The notes under the pieces were generated by a model that saw only the letters and a program-made list of their open reading frames with translations, was not told the origin of the DNA and ran no database searches. A DNA stretch of 64,000 nt from Dokdonella_A sp049583635 (GTDB taxonomy: Bacteria; Pseudomonadota; Gammaproteobacteria; Xanthomonadales; Rhodanobacteraceae): NCBI GenBank assembly GCA_049583635.1, contig JBAUWF010000035.1, positions 4,278 through 68,277 of the forward strand. The letters run 5' to 3'. Of the stretch, positions 43,071 to 52,595 are shown piece by piece. The position numbers were made by a program, and so were the translations under genes. Position 1 is the stretch's first letter. Every line of letters begins with the position of its first letter.

Positions 43071-43790
43071 ATGATGCCCGAGGAGCCCACCTCCGAGATT
43101 ACGGTCTGGGACCTGCCGACACGCCTGTTCCACTGGATTCTGGTGGTCCTGATCGCATTGCAATTCGCCAGCGGCGAATTCGAGTTACTGCCGATGGAAT
43201 GGCATTTTCGTCTCGGCTACGCGACCCTGGCGTTGATCCTGTTCCGCCTGCTCTGGGGGGTTTTCGGTTCCACCAGCGCGCGCTTCCACACATTCGTGCG
43301 CTCTCCATCCGATGTCCTGAGCTATCTGAGAGCCCCCATCTTGCGGCGCAGATCGGGGCATGCCGGTCATAATCCTCTCGGTGCATGGTCTATCGTCGCG
43401 ATGCTACTGTGCGTGGCAGTACAAGCGTTGAGCGGGCTGTTTGCGAGCGACGACATCAGCGAATTCGGTCCGCTTGGCGCACGCGTGTCCGACACGACGG
43501 TCGATCTGCTTACACGCGTCCACAAGATCAACCGCTATGTGCTCGTGACGCTGATCGCACTGCACCTGTCCGCAGTGTTGCTGCACTGGGTGCTCAAGCG
43601 CGACAACCTCATCGCTCCGATGCTGCACGGTCGCATGCGCATGACAGCCAATCGTGCGGCACCATCCATCGCGCCGTTGTGGCGAGCGCTGGTGCTTGCG
43701 CTGCTAAGCGCGGTGATTGTTGGGGGGTTGTGGCGTGGGGCGAAGCGGCGTAGTGCGGCGTCTCAATCCTCTTCGCGATACTTGTCGTGA
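43071..43790 (+). CDS. Cytochrome b (Ni/Fe-hydrogenase/b561-type) membrane protein
   Basis: 239 residues with four to five hydrophobic helices; heme-ligand histidines in LPTRLFHWILVV, MEWHFRLGY, VHKINRYVL and LIALHLSAVLLHW fit the di-heme cytochrome b family. It probably passes electrons between the quinone pool and a periplasmic partner such as the c-type cytochrome encoded convergently next to it (28-bp 3' overlap). No hydrogenase genes are present. Confidence 0.87.
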   Translation: MMPEEPTSEITVWDLPTRLFHWILVVLIALQFASGEFELLPMEWHFRLGYATLALILFRLLWGVFGSTSARFHTFVRSPSDVLSYLRAPILRRRSGHAGHNPLGAWSIVAMLLCVAVQALSGLFASDDISEFGPLGARVSDTTVDLLTRVHKINRYVLVTLIALHLSAVLLHWVLKRDNLIAPMLHGRMRMTANRAAPSIAPLWRALVLALLSAVIVGGLWRGAKRRSAASQSSSRYLS

Positions 43791-44218
43791 CAGCTCTTGC
43801 AGGCACCGGCGGTTTCCTTGAACTGCGCCTTCATTTTCGCCTCGTCGCCGGTCTTCGCCGCCTCGGACAGTTTTTTCGACTGCGTGACAAGGTCGGACAT
43901 CTTGCTTTGGAAATCCGGAAAGTTCTTCCAGATATCCGGTTTCGCTTCGGTCTTGGCACCCTGATCCGAACCGGGCGGAAAGCCTTCGAGCAATTGCGGC
44001 GCCAGCAACGCGATGCGACCGGCGTGTTTCTCGAACTCCGCGGCATCGAACGGCGCCTTCCCCTTGACCATGTCGGCCAGCGGCGCGAAGTTCCACAGGA
44101 TCATGTGATATACGCTCTGGCGATAGTGAATCGCGGTCGACGGCTTGACCGCCGCATTCGCGACGGCGGCGGCGCCGCAGGCAACGGATATGGCTGCGAG
44201 GAGAACGAGCTTGCGCAT
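43763..44218 (-). CDS. Cytochrome c' / c-556-type monoheme protein
   Basis: 151 residues: signal peptide (about 1-22), four-helix bundle, and a single C-terminal heme site CKSCH followed by DKYREED. This C-terminal CxxCH position is characteristic of the c'/c-556 class. Periplasmic; electron carrier or NO/CO binding. Convergent with the cytochrome b gene, which is unusual if the two act together. Confidence 0.9.
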   Translation of the reverse strand: MRKLVLLAAISVACGAAAVANAAVKPSTAIHYRQSVYHMILWNFAPLADMVKGKAPFDAAEFEKHAGRIALLAPQLLEGFPPGSDQGAKTEAKPDIWKNFPDFQSKMSDLVTQSKKLSEAAKTGDEAKMKAQFKETAGACKSCHDKYREED

Positions 44219-44324
44219 GAATCACTCCAAGGATGGGATCGGACCGCGAAGTGTAATGGTTGAAAAAGCTTCGCGCTGCCGATGGCCGCGACTTATCATC
44301 GAGTCTCCCGCTTAGGAGATCGAC

Positions 44325-45131
44325 ATGTCCGCTCGTCTTTCACGGAACCTGTGCTGGGTTCTCATCGTCGCGTCCGGCATCGCCGGCCATGCCAATGCCG
44401 CCATGGTCGCGAAGGCCGTGCCGTACCAAGTAGGAAATACCCGGTTCGAAGGCGAGCTTGTCTATGACGACGCATCGAAAACGTCGCGCCCCGGCCTGGT
44501 CATGGCACCGAACTGGTATGGCGTGAACGCTGCCGCGATCGCAAAAGCCAAGCAGATCGCCGGTCCGGATTATGTGATCTTCCTCGCCGACATGTACGGC
44601 AAGGGCGTGCGTCCGGGTGACAACAAGGCGGCGTCGGCCGCTGTCAAGCCGCTGTATGCGGACCGCAAGCTGATGCGAGCGCGCATCAATGCCGCACTCG
44701 ATCAATTGCGTGCGCAGGAGGGTTCCGCACCGATCGATCCGATGCGCCTTGCCGCGATCGGCTTCTGTTTCGGCGGCGCGGCAGTGCTCGATCTGGCCCG
44801 ATCCGGAGCCGATATCGCTGCGGTCGTAACGTTCCACGGTGATCTCAAGACCGACGATCCGGCGCTCGCGAAGAACATCAAGGCCAGCGTGCTCGCCATG
44901 AACGGCGCCGATGATACGTTCACCATGTCGGATGCAGCAGCGTTCGAGGCGGAGATGCGCGGCAGTCCTGCCGACTGGCAGTTCGTCGTTTTCGGCCACG
45001 CCGTGCATTGCTTCACCGAAACCGACGCGCACTCGCCGCCCGGCTGCGTGTATGACGCGAAGATTGCCAAGCGCGCTTACACCTTGATGCGAAGCTGGCT
45101 CGACGAGGCGTTCCGGGGCAGGGCGCGCTGA
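44325..45131 (+). CDS. Dienelactone hydrolase family protein, exported
   Basis: 268 residues with a signal peptide (about 1-25). Alpha/beta hydrolase with nucleophile elbow GFCFGGAAVLD (cysteine) and the catalytic histidine in FGHAVHCFTE; the acidic residue is likely in NGADDTFT. Family members hydrolyse lactones or esters; the exported form here has no aromatic-degradation neighbours, so the natural substrate is unknown. Confidence 0.9.
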   Translation: MSARLSRNLCWVLIVASGIAGHANAAMVAKAVPYQVGNTRFEGELVYDDASKTSRPGLVMAPNWYGVNAAAIAKAKQIAGPDYVIFLADMYGKGVRPGDNKAASAAVKPLYADRKLMRARINAALDQLRAQEGSAPIDPMRLAAIGFCFGGAAVLDLARSGADIAAVVTFHGDLKTDDPALAKNIKASVLAMNGADDTFTMSDAAAFEAEMRGSPADWQFVVFGHAVHCFTETDAHSPPGCVYDAKIAKRAYTLMRSWLDEAFRGRAR

Positions 45132-45249
45132 GGCGGGTCCGCGCACTGTCGCCCGTGAACTTCCCATCCACTCACTGCCCCGCAAGGACTTGATCGATCC
45201 CTTGATTCAAAGGGTCAGAACCGCAGCTCGGTGTACCTTGAGCTCGCCC

Positions 45250-46272
45250 TCAGGCGCAACGCTCCACCGCGTAGTCGGCCAGCACCGAGAGCGCATCGCG
45301 CGCGGCGGAGGCCGGCAGCACATCGAGCGCGCTGCGCGCGGCTGCGGCATGTCGGAATGCGCGCTCGCGCGCAAGATCCAGTGCACCGCAATCGAGGATT
45401 GCCGCAATCACGCGATCAAGCACGGCGCGCCCGCCGTTCTCGATCGCATCGCGCAGCATTGCTGCTTGAGCCGGCGCGCAGCGGGCGATGGCCAGAATAA
45501 TCGGCAAGGTCGGTTTACCCTGGGCCAGGTCATCGCCGACATTTTTGCCGAGCGCACCGTCCTCGGCCATGTAGTCGAGCACGTCATCGGCCATCTGGAA
45601 TGCAAAACCGAGCTCGAGGCCATAGCGTGCCAAGGCGCTCTCCTCGGCTTCGGGCAGACAGGCGAGCACGCCGCCGAGGCGCGTCGCCGCTGAAAAGAGC
45701 ACGGCGGTCTTGCGTTCCACCACACTCAGATACGCCATCTCGTCGGTGTCGGCGTTACCGATATGCAGCAGTTGCAACACCTCGCCCTCGGCAATCTGGT
45801 TGGTCGAATCGGCGAGGATCCGCATGATGCGCATATGATCGAGTTCGACCATCATCTGAAAGCTGCGCGAGTAGAGAAAATCGCCGACCAGCACGCTGGC
45901 CGCATTACCCCACAGCGCATTGGCGGTCTCACGGCCGCGTCGCAAGCCGGACTCGTCCACGACATCGTCGTGCAGCAAGGTTGCGGTGTGGATGAACTCG
46001 ATCACCGCCGCAAGCTGGATATGCTTGTGCCCGCGGTAGCCGGCCGCAGCGGCGGCCAGCAGATGCAACATCGGTCGCAGGCGCTTGCCGCCGCCGGCAA
46101 CGATATGCTCGGCAATCTGGTTGACCAGCACCACGTCCGATGCGAGATGCCGGCGTATCAACGCATCGACGGCAGCCATGTCGGCGGCCGCCAGCGATTG
46201 AACCTCGGCCAGAGCACCGGGGCGGGGCGTCGTCGATAACGGCGGCACAGTCGTGTTCAAGCAAATCCCCAT
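45250..46272 (-). CDS. ispB: Polyprenyl (octaprenyl) diphosphate synthase
   Basis: 340 residues of the trans-polyprenyl synthase family: GGGKRLRPMLHLL, first Asp-rich motif LLHDDVVDESGLRRG and second motif FQMADDVLDYMAEDG. The length and motifs match IspB, which makes the side chain of ubiquinone by adding isopentenyl units to farnesyl diphosphate. Chain length cannot be set exactly from sequence. Divergent from ssb over 270 bp. Confidence 0.93.
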   Translation of the reverse strand: MGICLNTTVPPLSTTPRPGALAEVQSLAAADMAAVDALIRRHLASDVVLVNQIAEHIVAGGGKRLRPMLHLLAAAAAGYRGHKHIQLAAVIEFIHTATLLHDDVVDESGLRRGRETANALWGNAASVLVGDFLYSRSFQMMVELDHMRIMRILADSTNQIAEGEVLQLLHIGNADTDEMAYLSVVERKTAVLFSAATRLGGVLACLPEAEESALARYGLELGFAFQMADDVLDYMAEDGALGKNVGDDLAQGKPTLPIILAIARCAPAQAAMLRDAIENGGRAVLDRVIAAILDCGALDLARERAFRHAAAARSALDVLPASAARDALSVLADYAVERCA

Positions 46273-46349
46273 CCAGATCGACGTCTGCGCACGTCATCCG
46301 GCGTTATGACAGTGAAAGCAGCAACACGGGTTTCCCTGCGTTTGCGGGA

Positions 46350-46378
46350 TTGACAGTCCTGCGCAGATTTCCAACTAT
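46350..46378 (+). promoter_or_regulatory. Candidate sigma-70 promoter for ssb
   Basis: TTGACA at 46350-46355 is a perfect -35; 17 bases later AACTAT (46373-46378) is a weak -10. It lies about 165 bp upstream of ssb and points toward it. No LexA-type palindrome was seen. Confidence 0.35.
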
Positions 46379-46542
46379 CGCGATTATAACTACGCACGCC
46401 GACGATGCGTTCCGATGCGATGTCCGGACAACCGATCGCTGCATTTTCCTACGAGCACCCACGATCGGCATCCATGCTGGTGCGGTTTTGCGGGTAGTAT
46501 GCTGCCACCCAACCGAGCAACGCATTCGCGGAGGTCACTGCC

Positions 46543-47022
46543 ATGGCGCGCGGCATTAACAAGGTCATTCTGGTCGGCAATCTAGGCGCGGATCCTGAAA
46601 CGCGCTACACCGCCAACGGCGCCGCAATCACGACGATTCGCGTGGCGACGTCCGAATCATGGAAGGACAAGCAGACCGGCGAGCAGCAGGAACGCACCGA
46701 GTGGCATCGCGTGAAGTTTTTCGGGCGTCTCGCCGAGATTGCCGGCGAGTATCTGAAAAAGGGCCGCCAAGTCTACATCGAAGGCTCGATCCGTACCGAC
46801 AAGTTCACCGGCAACGATGGCGTGGAGAAATATTTCACCGACATCATCGCCAACGAAATGCAAATGCTCGGCGGGATCGGTGAAGGCGGTGGTGGTGGCG
46901 GTGGATCGCGTGATCGCGGAGAACGCGCGCCGTCGCGCAACGCAGCTTCGAATCAGCGACCGCCATCGGCGCCGGAGAAGACGCCGGACGACAATTTTGA
47001 GGAGGACGATATTCCGTTCTGA
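46543..47022 (+). CDS. ssb: Single-stranded DNA-binding protein
   Basis: 159 residues: OB fold (RGINKVILVGNLGADPE, RVATSESWKDKQTGE, FFGRLAEIAGEYLKKG), a Gly-rich linker, and the acidic C-terminal tip DDNFEEDDIPF that recruits repair and replication partners. Preceded by GGAGG-like GCGGAGG. Not linked here to uvrA. Confidence 0.97.
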   Translation: MARGINKVILVGNLGADPETRYTANGAAITTIRVATSESWKDKQTGEQQERTEWHRVKFFGRLAEIAGEYLKKGRQVYIEGSIRTDKFTGNDGVEKYFTDIIANEMQMLGGIGEGGGGGGGSRDRGERAPSRNAASNQRPPSAPEKTPDDNFEEDDIPF

Positions 47023-47139
47023 GCCGGATATTGACGCGGCACGCCGGCCAGGTGGCTTTGGTACCCGCGCCAAAGTTCGTTACCCTTGCAAAAAAGCGAG
47101 GGACGCCATGAACAAGCCTCCAGTGCGTCAAGTGTCCCG

Positions 47140-47459
47140 ATGAGCCTCATCGCGCTCGTCATGTTGCTGGTCATGCCCGATTTTGCGCTTCGATTCCGAT
47201 CACGGGGCCGCAGCATGGGATTGCATACGATCCCGACTGTGGGCATGTCTTCGTTTCCGATCTCGAACACGATGTCGTCGCGGTCGTCGATCCCTCGACT
47301 TTGACAGTTGTGGCGACCATCCAGGTGCCCGGCGACCCGTTTGCCATGGCGGTGGACCCGGCACCGTCCGGGACAACCGTCGCGCAGGCCCTCCCAGCCG
47401 TCGATGGCTGGACGCTTGCGTTGCTGGCGCTTGTCCTCGGCCTCGCCGCGGCTGCCTGA
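47140..47459 (+). pseudogene. Relic of a YVTN beta-propeller surface protein with IPTL-type C-terminus
   Basis: The start ATG at 47140 opens a signal-peptide-like stretch (MSLIALVMLLVMPDFA). In the next frame from ~47185 follows typical YVTN-repeat text (IAYDPDCGHVFVSD, VVDPSTLTVVATI, PGDPFAMAVDPA), then a degenerate sorting-type tail (LPAVDGWTLALLALVLGLAAAA and stop) like an IPTL-CTERM helix without its terminal arginines. The propeller would need several more repeats, so an internal deletion plus frameshift is likely. Confidence 0.5.
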
Positions 47460-47598
47460 AGCGAAATGCGGGTCCGGCCGGGCGTCGGTAAGGGAACGTA
47501 TCCGGAGTCGACGGCTCGCGCCGACGCAGGTCAGACGCTAACATGGCGGCCCTTTTTCAGGCTTGGGCCTGATTTCCGGCTCGCGACAGCTCAACCTC

Positions 47599-48651
47599 AT
47601 GACAACCCTTCTGGTGACCGGCGGCGCCGGCTTTATCGGCGGCAATTTCGTGCTCGATACGATCGCGCGCGGTGGCGTGCGCGTGGTCAATCTGGACAAG
47701 CTGACCTATGCCGGAAATCTCGAAACGCTGGCGAGTCTCAAGGGCAACCCGGATCACATCTTCGTCGAGGGCGATATCGGCGATCGCGGACTCGTGGACG
47801 CGCTGCTGGCCGAGCATCAACCCGACGCAATCGTCAATTTCGCCGCCGAATCGCATGTCGATCGCTCGATCGACGGACCAGCCGAATTCGTCGAGACCAA
47901 TGTTGTCGGCACCCTGGTGCTGCTCGAAAGTGCGCTGAGTTGGTGGCGGAATGCGGGGCCCGAACAAAAAAGCGCGTTCCGCTTCTTGCACGTGTCGACC
48001 GACGAGGTATATGGCTCGCTCGGGCCGAGCGGGCGGTTCAACGAGGAATCGCCGTATCGTCCCAACTCGCCGTATTCCGCGTCGAAAGCGGCGTCGGATC
48101 ATCTGGTGCGCGCGTTCCACCACACCTACGGCCTGCCGACGCTGACGACCAACTGCTCGAACAACTATGGTCCGGGCCAGTTTCCGGAAAAACTCATACC
48201 GCTCATGATCCAGAAGGCGCTGAACGGTGAGCCACTGCCGGTGTACGGCGATGGCCGCAACGTGCGCGACTGGCTCTACGTCGGCGATCACTGCCATGCT
48301 ATTCATCGCGTGCTCGCAGCGGGGCGTCCCGGCGAGGTGTACAACATCGGCGGCGACGCCGAGTGCGAGAACATTGGCGTCGTCAAGACAATTTGCGCGT
48401 TGCTCGATGCGCGTCAGCCGCTGCCCGACGGGAGAGTGCGCGAATCCTTGATTACCTATGTCACCGATCGACCGGGGCACGATCGCCGCTACGCGATCGA
48501 TGCCGGCAAGATTACGCACGAACTCGGGTGGACGCCAACGGAAACCTTCGAGTCTGGCATGGCAAGCACGCTCGACTGGTATCTCGATCACCAGGATTGG
48601 GTACGACGCGTGCTCGACGGCAGCTATCGCATGCAACGGCTGGGATTGTAA
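47599..48651 (+). CDS. rmlB: dTDP-glucose 4,6-dehydratase
   Basis: 350 residues from the ATG at 47599. Extended SDR with TGGAGFIGGNFV (NAD binding), STDEVYGSLG and the catalytic YSASKAASD. It converts dTDP-glucose to the 4-keto-6-deoxy sugar, second step to dTDP-L-rhamnose. First of the rmlB-A-C-D-xanB series, 23 bp before rmlA. Confidence 0.96.
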   Translation: MTTLLVTGGAGFIGGNFVLDTIARGGVRVVNLDKLTYAGNLETLASLKGNPDHIFVEGDIGDRGLVDALLAEHQPDAIVNFAAESHVDRSIDGPAEFVETNVVGTLVLLESALSWWRNAGPEQKSAFRFLHVSTDEVYGSLGPSGRFNEESPYRPNSPYSASKAASDHLVRAFHHTYGLPTLTTNCSNNYGPGQFPEKLIPLMIQKALNGEPLPVYGDGRNVRDWLYVGDHCHAIHRVLAAGRPGEVYNIGGDAECENIGVVKTICALLDARQPLPDGRVRESLITYVTDRPGHDRRYAIDAGKITHELGWTPTETFESGMASTLDWYLDHQDWVRRVLDGSYRMQRLGL

Positions 48652-48673
48652 GCATCGCATCGGGAAGGACGAC

Positions 48674-49561
48674 GTGACCATTCAAAAAGGCATCATCCTT
48701 GCCGGCGGCTCGGGCACACGCCTGTATCCGCTGACGCAGTCGGTCAGCAAGCAACTGCTGCCGGTGTACGACAAACCGATGATCTACTATCCGCTCAGTA
48801 CCCTGATGCTGGCCGGCGTGCGCGAGATGCTGATCATCAACACGCCGCACGAGCAGGTTTTGTTCCGCAAGCTGCTCGGCGACGGCTCGCAGTGGGGCCT
48901 GTCCATCGATTACGCCGTGCAACCCTCGCCCGACGGTCTGGCACAGGCATTCGTGATCGGCCGCGAATTCGTCGCCGGTCAACCCTGCTGCCTGATACTC
49001 GGCGACAACATCTTCTACGGCCACGGCCTGACCGGGCTGCTCAAGCGCGCAGTGGCGCGCACGGCCGGCGCCACCGTGTTCGGCTACCGGGTACGCGATC
49101 CCGAACGCTACGGCGTTGCCGATTTCGATGCCGACGGCCGCGTGATCGGACTCGAGGAAAAACCGGTGCAGCCGAAATCGTCATGGGCCGTGACCGGCCT
49201 TTACTTCTACGATCAGCGTGTTTGCGATTTCGCGGCGAAGCTGAAGCCATCGGCACGCGGCGAACTTGAGATCACCGACTTGAACCGTCGCTATCTCGCC
49301 GACGGTTCGCTGATGCTTGAACGGTTCGGTCGTGGCTACGCCTGGCTCGACACCGGCACCCACGAATCGCTGGTCGAGGCGTCGAACTACATCCAGACGA
49401 TCGAAAATCGTCAGGGCCTCAAGGTCTGCTGCCCCGAGGAAATCGCCTGGCAGAACGGCTGGATCGACGCCGAACAGGTGCTGCGTCTGGCCGCGCCACT
49501 GGCCAAGAGCGGCTACGGCCGCTATCTGACGCAACTCATCGAACAGGACGGCGCTCCGTGA
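48674..49561 (+). CDS. rmlA: Glucose-1-phosphate thymidylyltransferase
   Basis: 295 residues from the GTG at 48674, chosen for GGGAAGGA just upstream and the family start KGIILAGGSGTRLYPLT. Further motifs: QPSPDGLAQAF, LGDNIFYGH, EEKPVQPKSSWAVTGLY. It forms dTDP-glucose, the first committed rhamnose step; it is inhibited by dTDP-rhamnose in the family. Its stop overlaps the rmlC start. Confidence 0.96.
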   Translation: MTIQKGIILAGGSGTRLYPLTQSVSKQLLPVYDKPMIYYPLSTLMLAGVREMLIINTPHEQVLFRKLLGDGSQWGLSIDYAVQPSPDGLAQAFVIGREFVAGQPCCLILGDNIFYGHGLTGLLKRAVARTAGATVFGYRVRDPERYGVADFDADGRVIGLEEKPVQPKSSWAVTGLYFYDQRVCDFAAKLKPSARGELEITDLNRRYLADGSLMLERFGRGYAWLDTGTHESLVEASNYIQTIENRQGLKVCCPEEIAWQNGWIDAEQVLRLAAPLAKSGYGRYLTQLIEQDGAP

Positions 49562-50115
49562 AAATCATCGAGACCACGCTGCCCGGATGCGTCGTGATCG
49601 AACCGGCCGTGCATGGGGACGCGCGCGGGTTCTTCTACGAGAGTTTCAACGCACGCCGTTTCGCCGAAGCCGGTCTCGATCTTGCTTTTGTGCAAACCAA
49701 TGTCTCGCGCTCGTCGCACGGTGTCCTGCGCGGGTTGCATTACCAGTGGCCGCATCCGCAGGGCAAGCTGGTCAGTGTCGTAGAGGGCGAGGTGTATGAC
49801 GTCGCCGTCGACATCCGCACTGGTTCGCCAACCTTCGGGCGCTGGGCTGCGGCGATACTGTCGGCCGAAAACAAGCGTCATTTCTGGGTGCCCGAAGGCT
49901 TCGCACACGCTTTTGTGGTGTTGTCCGATGCCGCAACGTTCGCCTATCAGTGCACGGCGCTGTACGAGCGCGCCGCGGATTCGTCGATCCGCTGGAATGA
50001 TGCGTCGATCGCGATCGACTGGCCGATCGCCGAACCAGTACTGTCGGACAAGGACGCGCGCGCGCCATTCCTGGCCGACGTGGCGCAGGAAAACCTTCCG
50101 CGCTGGACCGCATGA
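49558..50115 (+). CDS. rmlC: dTDP-4-dehydrorhamnose 3,5-epimerase
   Basis: 185 residues starting at GTG, overlapping the rmlA stop by 4 bp. Cupin epimerase with the catalytic histidine in LRGLHYQWPHPQGKL and VPEGFAHAFVVLSD; also FVQTNVSRSSHGVLRG. Homodimer expected. Its 3' end overlaps rmlD by 4 bp. Confidence 0.96.
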   Translation: MKIIETTLPGCVVIEPAVHGDARGFFYESFNARRFAEAGLDLAFVQTNVSRSSHGVLRGLHYQWPHPQGKLVSVVEGEVYDVAVDIRTGSPTFGRWAAAILSAENKRHFWVPEGFAHAFVVLSDAATFAYQCTALYERAADSSIRWNDASIAIDWPIAEPVLSDKDARAPFLADVAQENLPRWTA

Positions 50116-51074
50116 ACTCGCGAGACGACGATCGCCGCGCGCCGATGAAAATCCTGCTGCTCGGTGCGAACGGGCAGATCGGTCATGCGTTGCGTCGCAC
50201 ACTGGCTGCAACCGGCCAACTCGTGTGCGCGACGCGCAGCGGACATCTCGACGACGGCGGCGCATGCGTCGCGGTGGACCTGTCCGACCCACGATCGCTT
50301 GGTCGCGCACTCGACGAGACCGCTGCCGAACTCATCGTCAACGCAGCCGCGTATACGGCAGTCGATCGTGCCGAAGAAGAGCCGCAGCTGGCCGAGCGCA
50401 TCAATCATCTGGCTGTCGGCGAGATCGGCGCCTGGGCCGCGTGTCGCGGCGCAACTATCGTGCATTACTCCACCGACTATGTGTTCGATGGCCGCGCAAC
50501 GCAGCCGTATCGCGAACAGGATCCAACCTCCCCGCTTGGAGTCTACGGCCAAAGCAAGCTCGCCGGCGAACAGGCCCTTGCCGCAAGTGGCGCGGCACAC
50601 CTGATCTTGCGCACGGCCTGGGTGTATGCCGCGCACGGCCGGAACTTTCTGCTGACGATGCTGCGCCTTGCCGGGGAGCGCGAGGAACTGCGCATCGTTG
50701 CCGACCAGACCGGTGCGCCGACCCCGGCTGGTCTGATTGCCCGAACGACCACGGCGATGGTCGAACAATGGCGTGTCCTCGATGCAAACCGGCAACACGA
50801 CCTGTCAGGCTTCTGGCATCTGACCGCCGCCGGGCGCTGCACCTGGTTCGAGTTCGCCGAGGCGATCATGGCCGACGCGCATGCGGCCGGCCTGGTCACA
50901 CGCACGCCGCGCATGGTTCCGATCGCGAGCGCCGACTATCCGACGCGTGCGCTGCGCCCGGCGTTTTCCGTACTAGACTGCAGCAAGCTGCAATCGGCAT
51001 TCGGTCTGCACCTGGACGATTGGCGCCACGGATTGCAGCGTGTCATCGGCGAGATTGCCGAGCGTCGCCATTGA
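50112..51074 (+). CDS. rmlD: dTDP-4-dehydrorhamnose reductase
   Basis: 320 residues from the overlapping ATG; a second ATG 11 codons in precedes KILLLGANGQIGHAL, the family N-terminus, and may be the real start. SDR with STDYVFDG, catalytic YGQSKLAGEQ and RTAWVYAAHGRNF. It performs the last step to dTDP-L-rhamnose with NADPH. Confidence 0.95.
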   Translation: MNSRDDDRRAPMKILLLGANGQIGHALRRTLAATGQLVCATRSGHLDDGGACVAVDLSDPRSLGRALDETAAELIVNAAAYTAVDRAEEEPQLAERINHLAVGEIGAWAACRGATIVHYSTDYVFDGRATQPYREQDPTSPLGVYGQSKLAGEQALAASGAAHLILRTAWVYAAHGRNFLLTMLRLAGEREELRIVADQTGAPTPAGLIARTTTAMVEQWRVLDANRQHDLSGFWHLTAAGRCTWFEFAEAIMADAHAAGLVTRTPRMVPIASADYPTRALRPAFSVLDCSKLQSAFGLHLDDWRHGLQRVIGEIAERRH

Positions 51075-51087
51075 CGGAGGGCCATTC

Positions 51088-52521
51088 GTGCTTGTACCCG
51101 TGATCCTGTCCGGCGGCGCCGGCACGCGTCTGTGGCCGGTATCGCGCAGCGCGCATCCGAAGCCGTTCATGCGTCTTGGCGACGGCGGGACCCTGCTCGG
51201 CCGGACGCTCGAGCGTGCGCTGGCCGTATCCGGCGACGGCCCGGTGCTCACCGTGACGGCGCAGGATTTCTATTTCCTGACACGCGATGAATATGCACGC
51301 CATCCCGGAGCGGACCTCGACAAGCTGCCGTTCCTGCTTGAACCGGCCGCGCGCAATACCGGGCCGGCGGTCCTGCTCGCCGCGCTGCACGCGGCAGAAC
51401 GCTACGGCCCGGATGCGTGTCTGCTGGTGTTGCCGGCCGATCATTTGATCCGCGATCTGGATGCGTTCGGCGCCGATGTGCGAAGCGCGCAGGCGTTGGC
51501 CGCAGACGGCTGGCTGGTCACGTTCGGCATACGGCCGACGGCAGCGGAAACCGGTTTCGGCTATATCCATGTCGGCGCATCGATTGCCGGCGATGGCGCG
51601 CATGCGGTCAGCGCCTTCGTCGAAAAGCCCGATCGCAACACCGCCGAAGACTACATCGTGAGCGGAGAGTACCTGTGGAATTCGGGCGTGTTCTGCTTCA
51701 GCGCCGGGGCGTTGCTGGACGCGGCGGCGAAAGTCTGCCCCGATGTACTCGCTGCGGCACGCGCGTGTCACGCACGCGCAAGCGGCGCCGAGAGCCCGGT
51801 CGAATTCGATCGTGAAACGTTCATGCAGCAACCCGATATCTCGCTCGATTACGCCGTGATGGAACGCGCCGGGCGTGTCGCTGTCATTTCGGCCGGGTTC
51901 GACTGGAGCGATATCGGATCGTGGAAAGCGCTGAGCGCCGCCGAACCGGGCGCCGAAACCGACGCGGCCGGCAACCGCGTGCGCGGCGAGGCGATCCTGA
52001 TCGAAAGCGAAAACTGCTATGTGCAGTCGGAACGACGCATGGTGGCTGCGGTCGGCGTGAGCAACCTCGTCATCGTCGATACCGACGATGCATTGCTGGT
52101 CGCCGACCGCGACCGCGCGCAGCAGGTCAAGTTGGTGGTCGAACACCTGCGTGAAAGCAACCATGCCGCCGCGAAATTTCACCGGACCGTGCACCGCCCG
52201 TGGGGCAGCTTCACGGTGCTCGAGGACGCGGACGACTGCAAGGTAAAACGCCTGACCGTAAAGCCCGGACAGGTACTGTCATTGCAACTGCATCATCGCC
52301 GCAGCGAGCACTGGACCGTGGTCGACGGCAGCGCGCGCATTCGCATCGGTGATCGCGAGTTCCTGCTCAATCGCAACGAGTCGGCCTATATTCCGATGGG
52401 CACGCTGCATCGTCTCGAGAATCCGACGGACAAGGACATCCATCTGATCGAAGTGCAATGCGGCGACTATTTCGGTGAAGACGACATCGTGCGCCTCGAA
52501 GACCGCTACGGTCGCAAGTAG
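51088..52521 (+). CDS. xanB: Mannose-1-phosphate guanylyltransferase / mannose-6-phosphate isomerase
   Basis: 477 residues from GTG at 51088, with GACGGAGGG 8 bases upstream. N-terminal nucleotidyltransferase (VILSGGAGTRLWPVSR, FVEKPDR, WNSGVFCF) and C-terminal type II cupin isomerase (RPWGSFTVLED, SLQLHHRRSEHW, RIGDREF). Bifunctional ManC/AlgA/XanB: fructose-6-P to mannose-6-P and mannose-1-P to GDP-mannose. The phosphomannomutase needed between these steps is not in the window. It lies 13 bp after rmlD, so the five genes probably form one transcript feeding LPS or exopolysaccharide. Confidence 0.95.
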   Translation: MLVPVILSGGAGTRLWPVSRSAHPKPFMRLGDGGTLLGRTLERALAVSGDGPVLTVTAQDFYFLTRDEYARHPGADLDKLPFLLEPAARNTGPAVLLAALHAAERYGPDACLLVLPADHLIRDLDAFGADVRSAQALAADGWLVTFGIRPTAAETGFGYIHVGASIAGDGAHAVSAFVEKPDRNTAEDYIVSGEYLWNSGVFCFSAGALLDAAAKVCPDVLAAARACHARASGAESPVEFDRETFMQQPDISLDYAVMERAGRVAVISAGFDWSDIGSWKALSAAEPGAETDAAGNRVRGEAILIESENCYVQSERRMVAAVGVSNLVIVDTDDALLVADRDRAQQVKLVVEHLRESNHAAAKFHRTVHRPWGSFTVLEDADDCKVKRLTVKPGQVLSLQLHHRRSEHWTVVDGSARIRIGDREFLLNRNESAYIPMGTLHRLENPTDKDIHLIEVQCGDYFGEDDIVRLEDRYGRK

Positions 52522-52595
52522 CACGATCGGCGCGCCGCGGCGACCCGGCACATCGATCGCGCGCGGAACACACGCCACGGAAGCAGGCGTACTCG

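Noticed and set aside
46273..46542. LexA box between ispB and ssb
   Set aside because: No CTG-N10-CAG-like palindrome or Xanthomonas-type LexA motif found.
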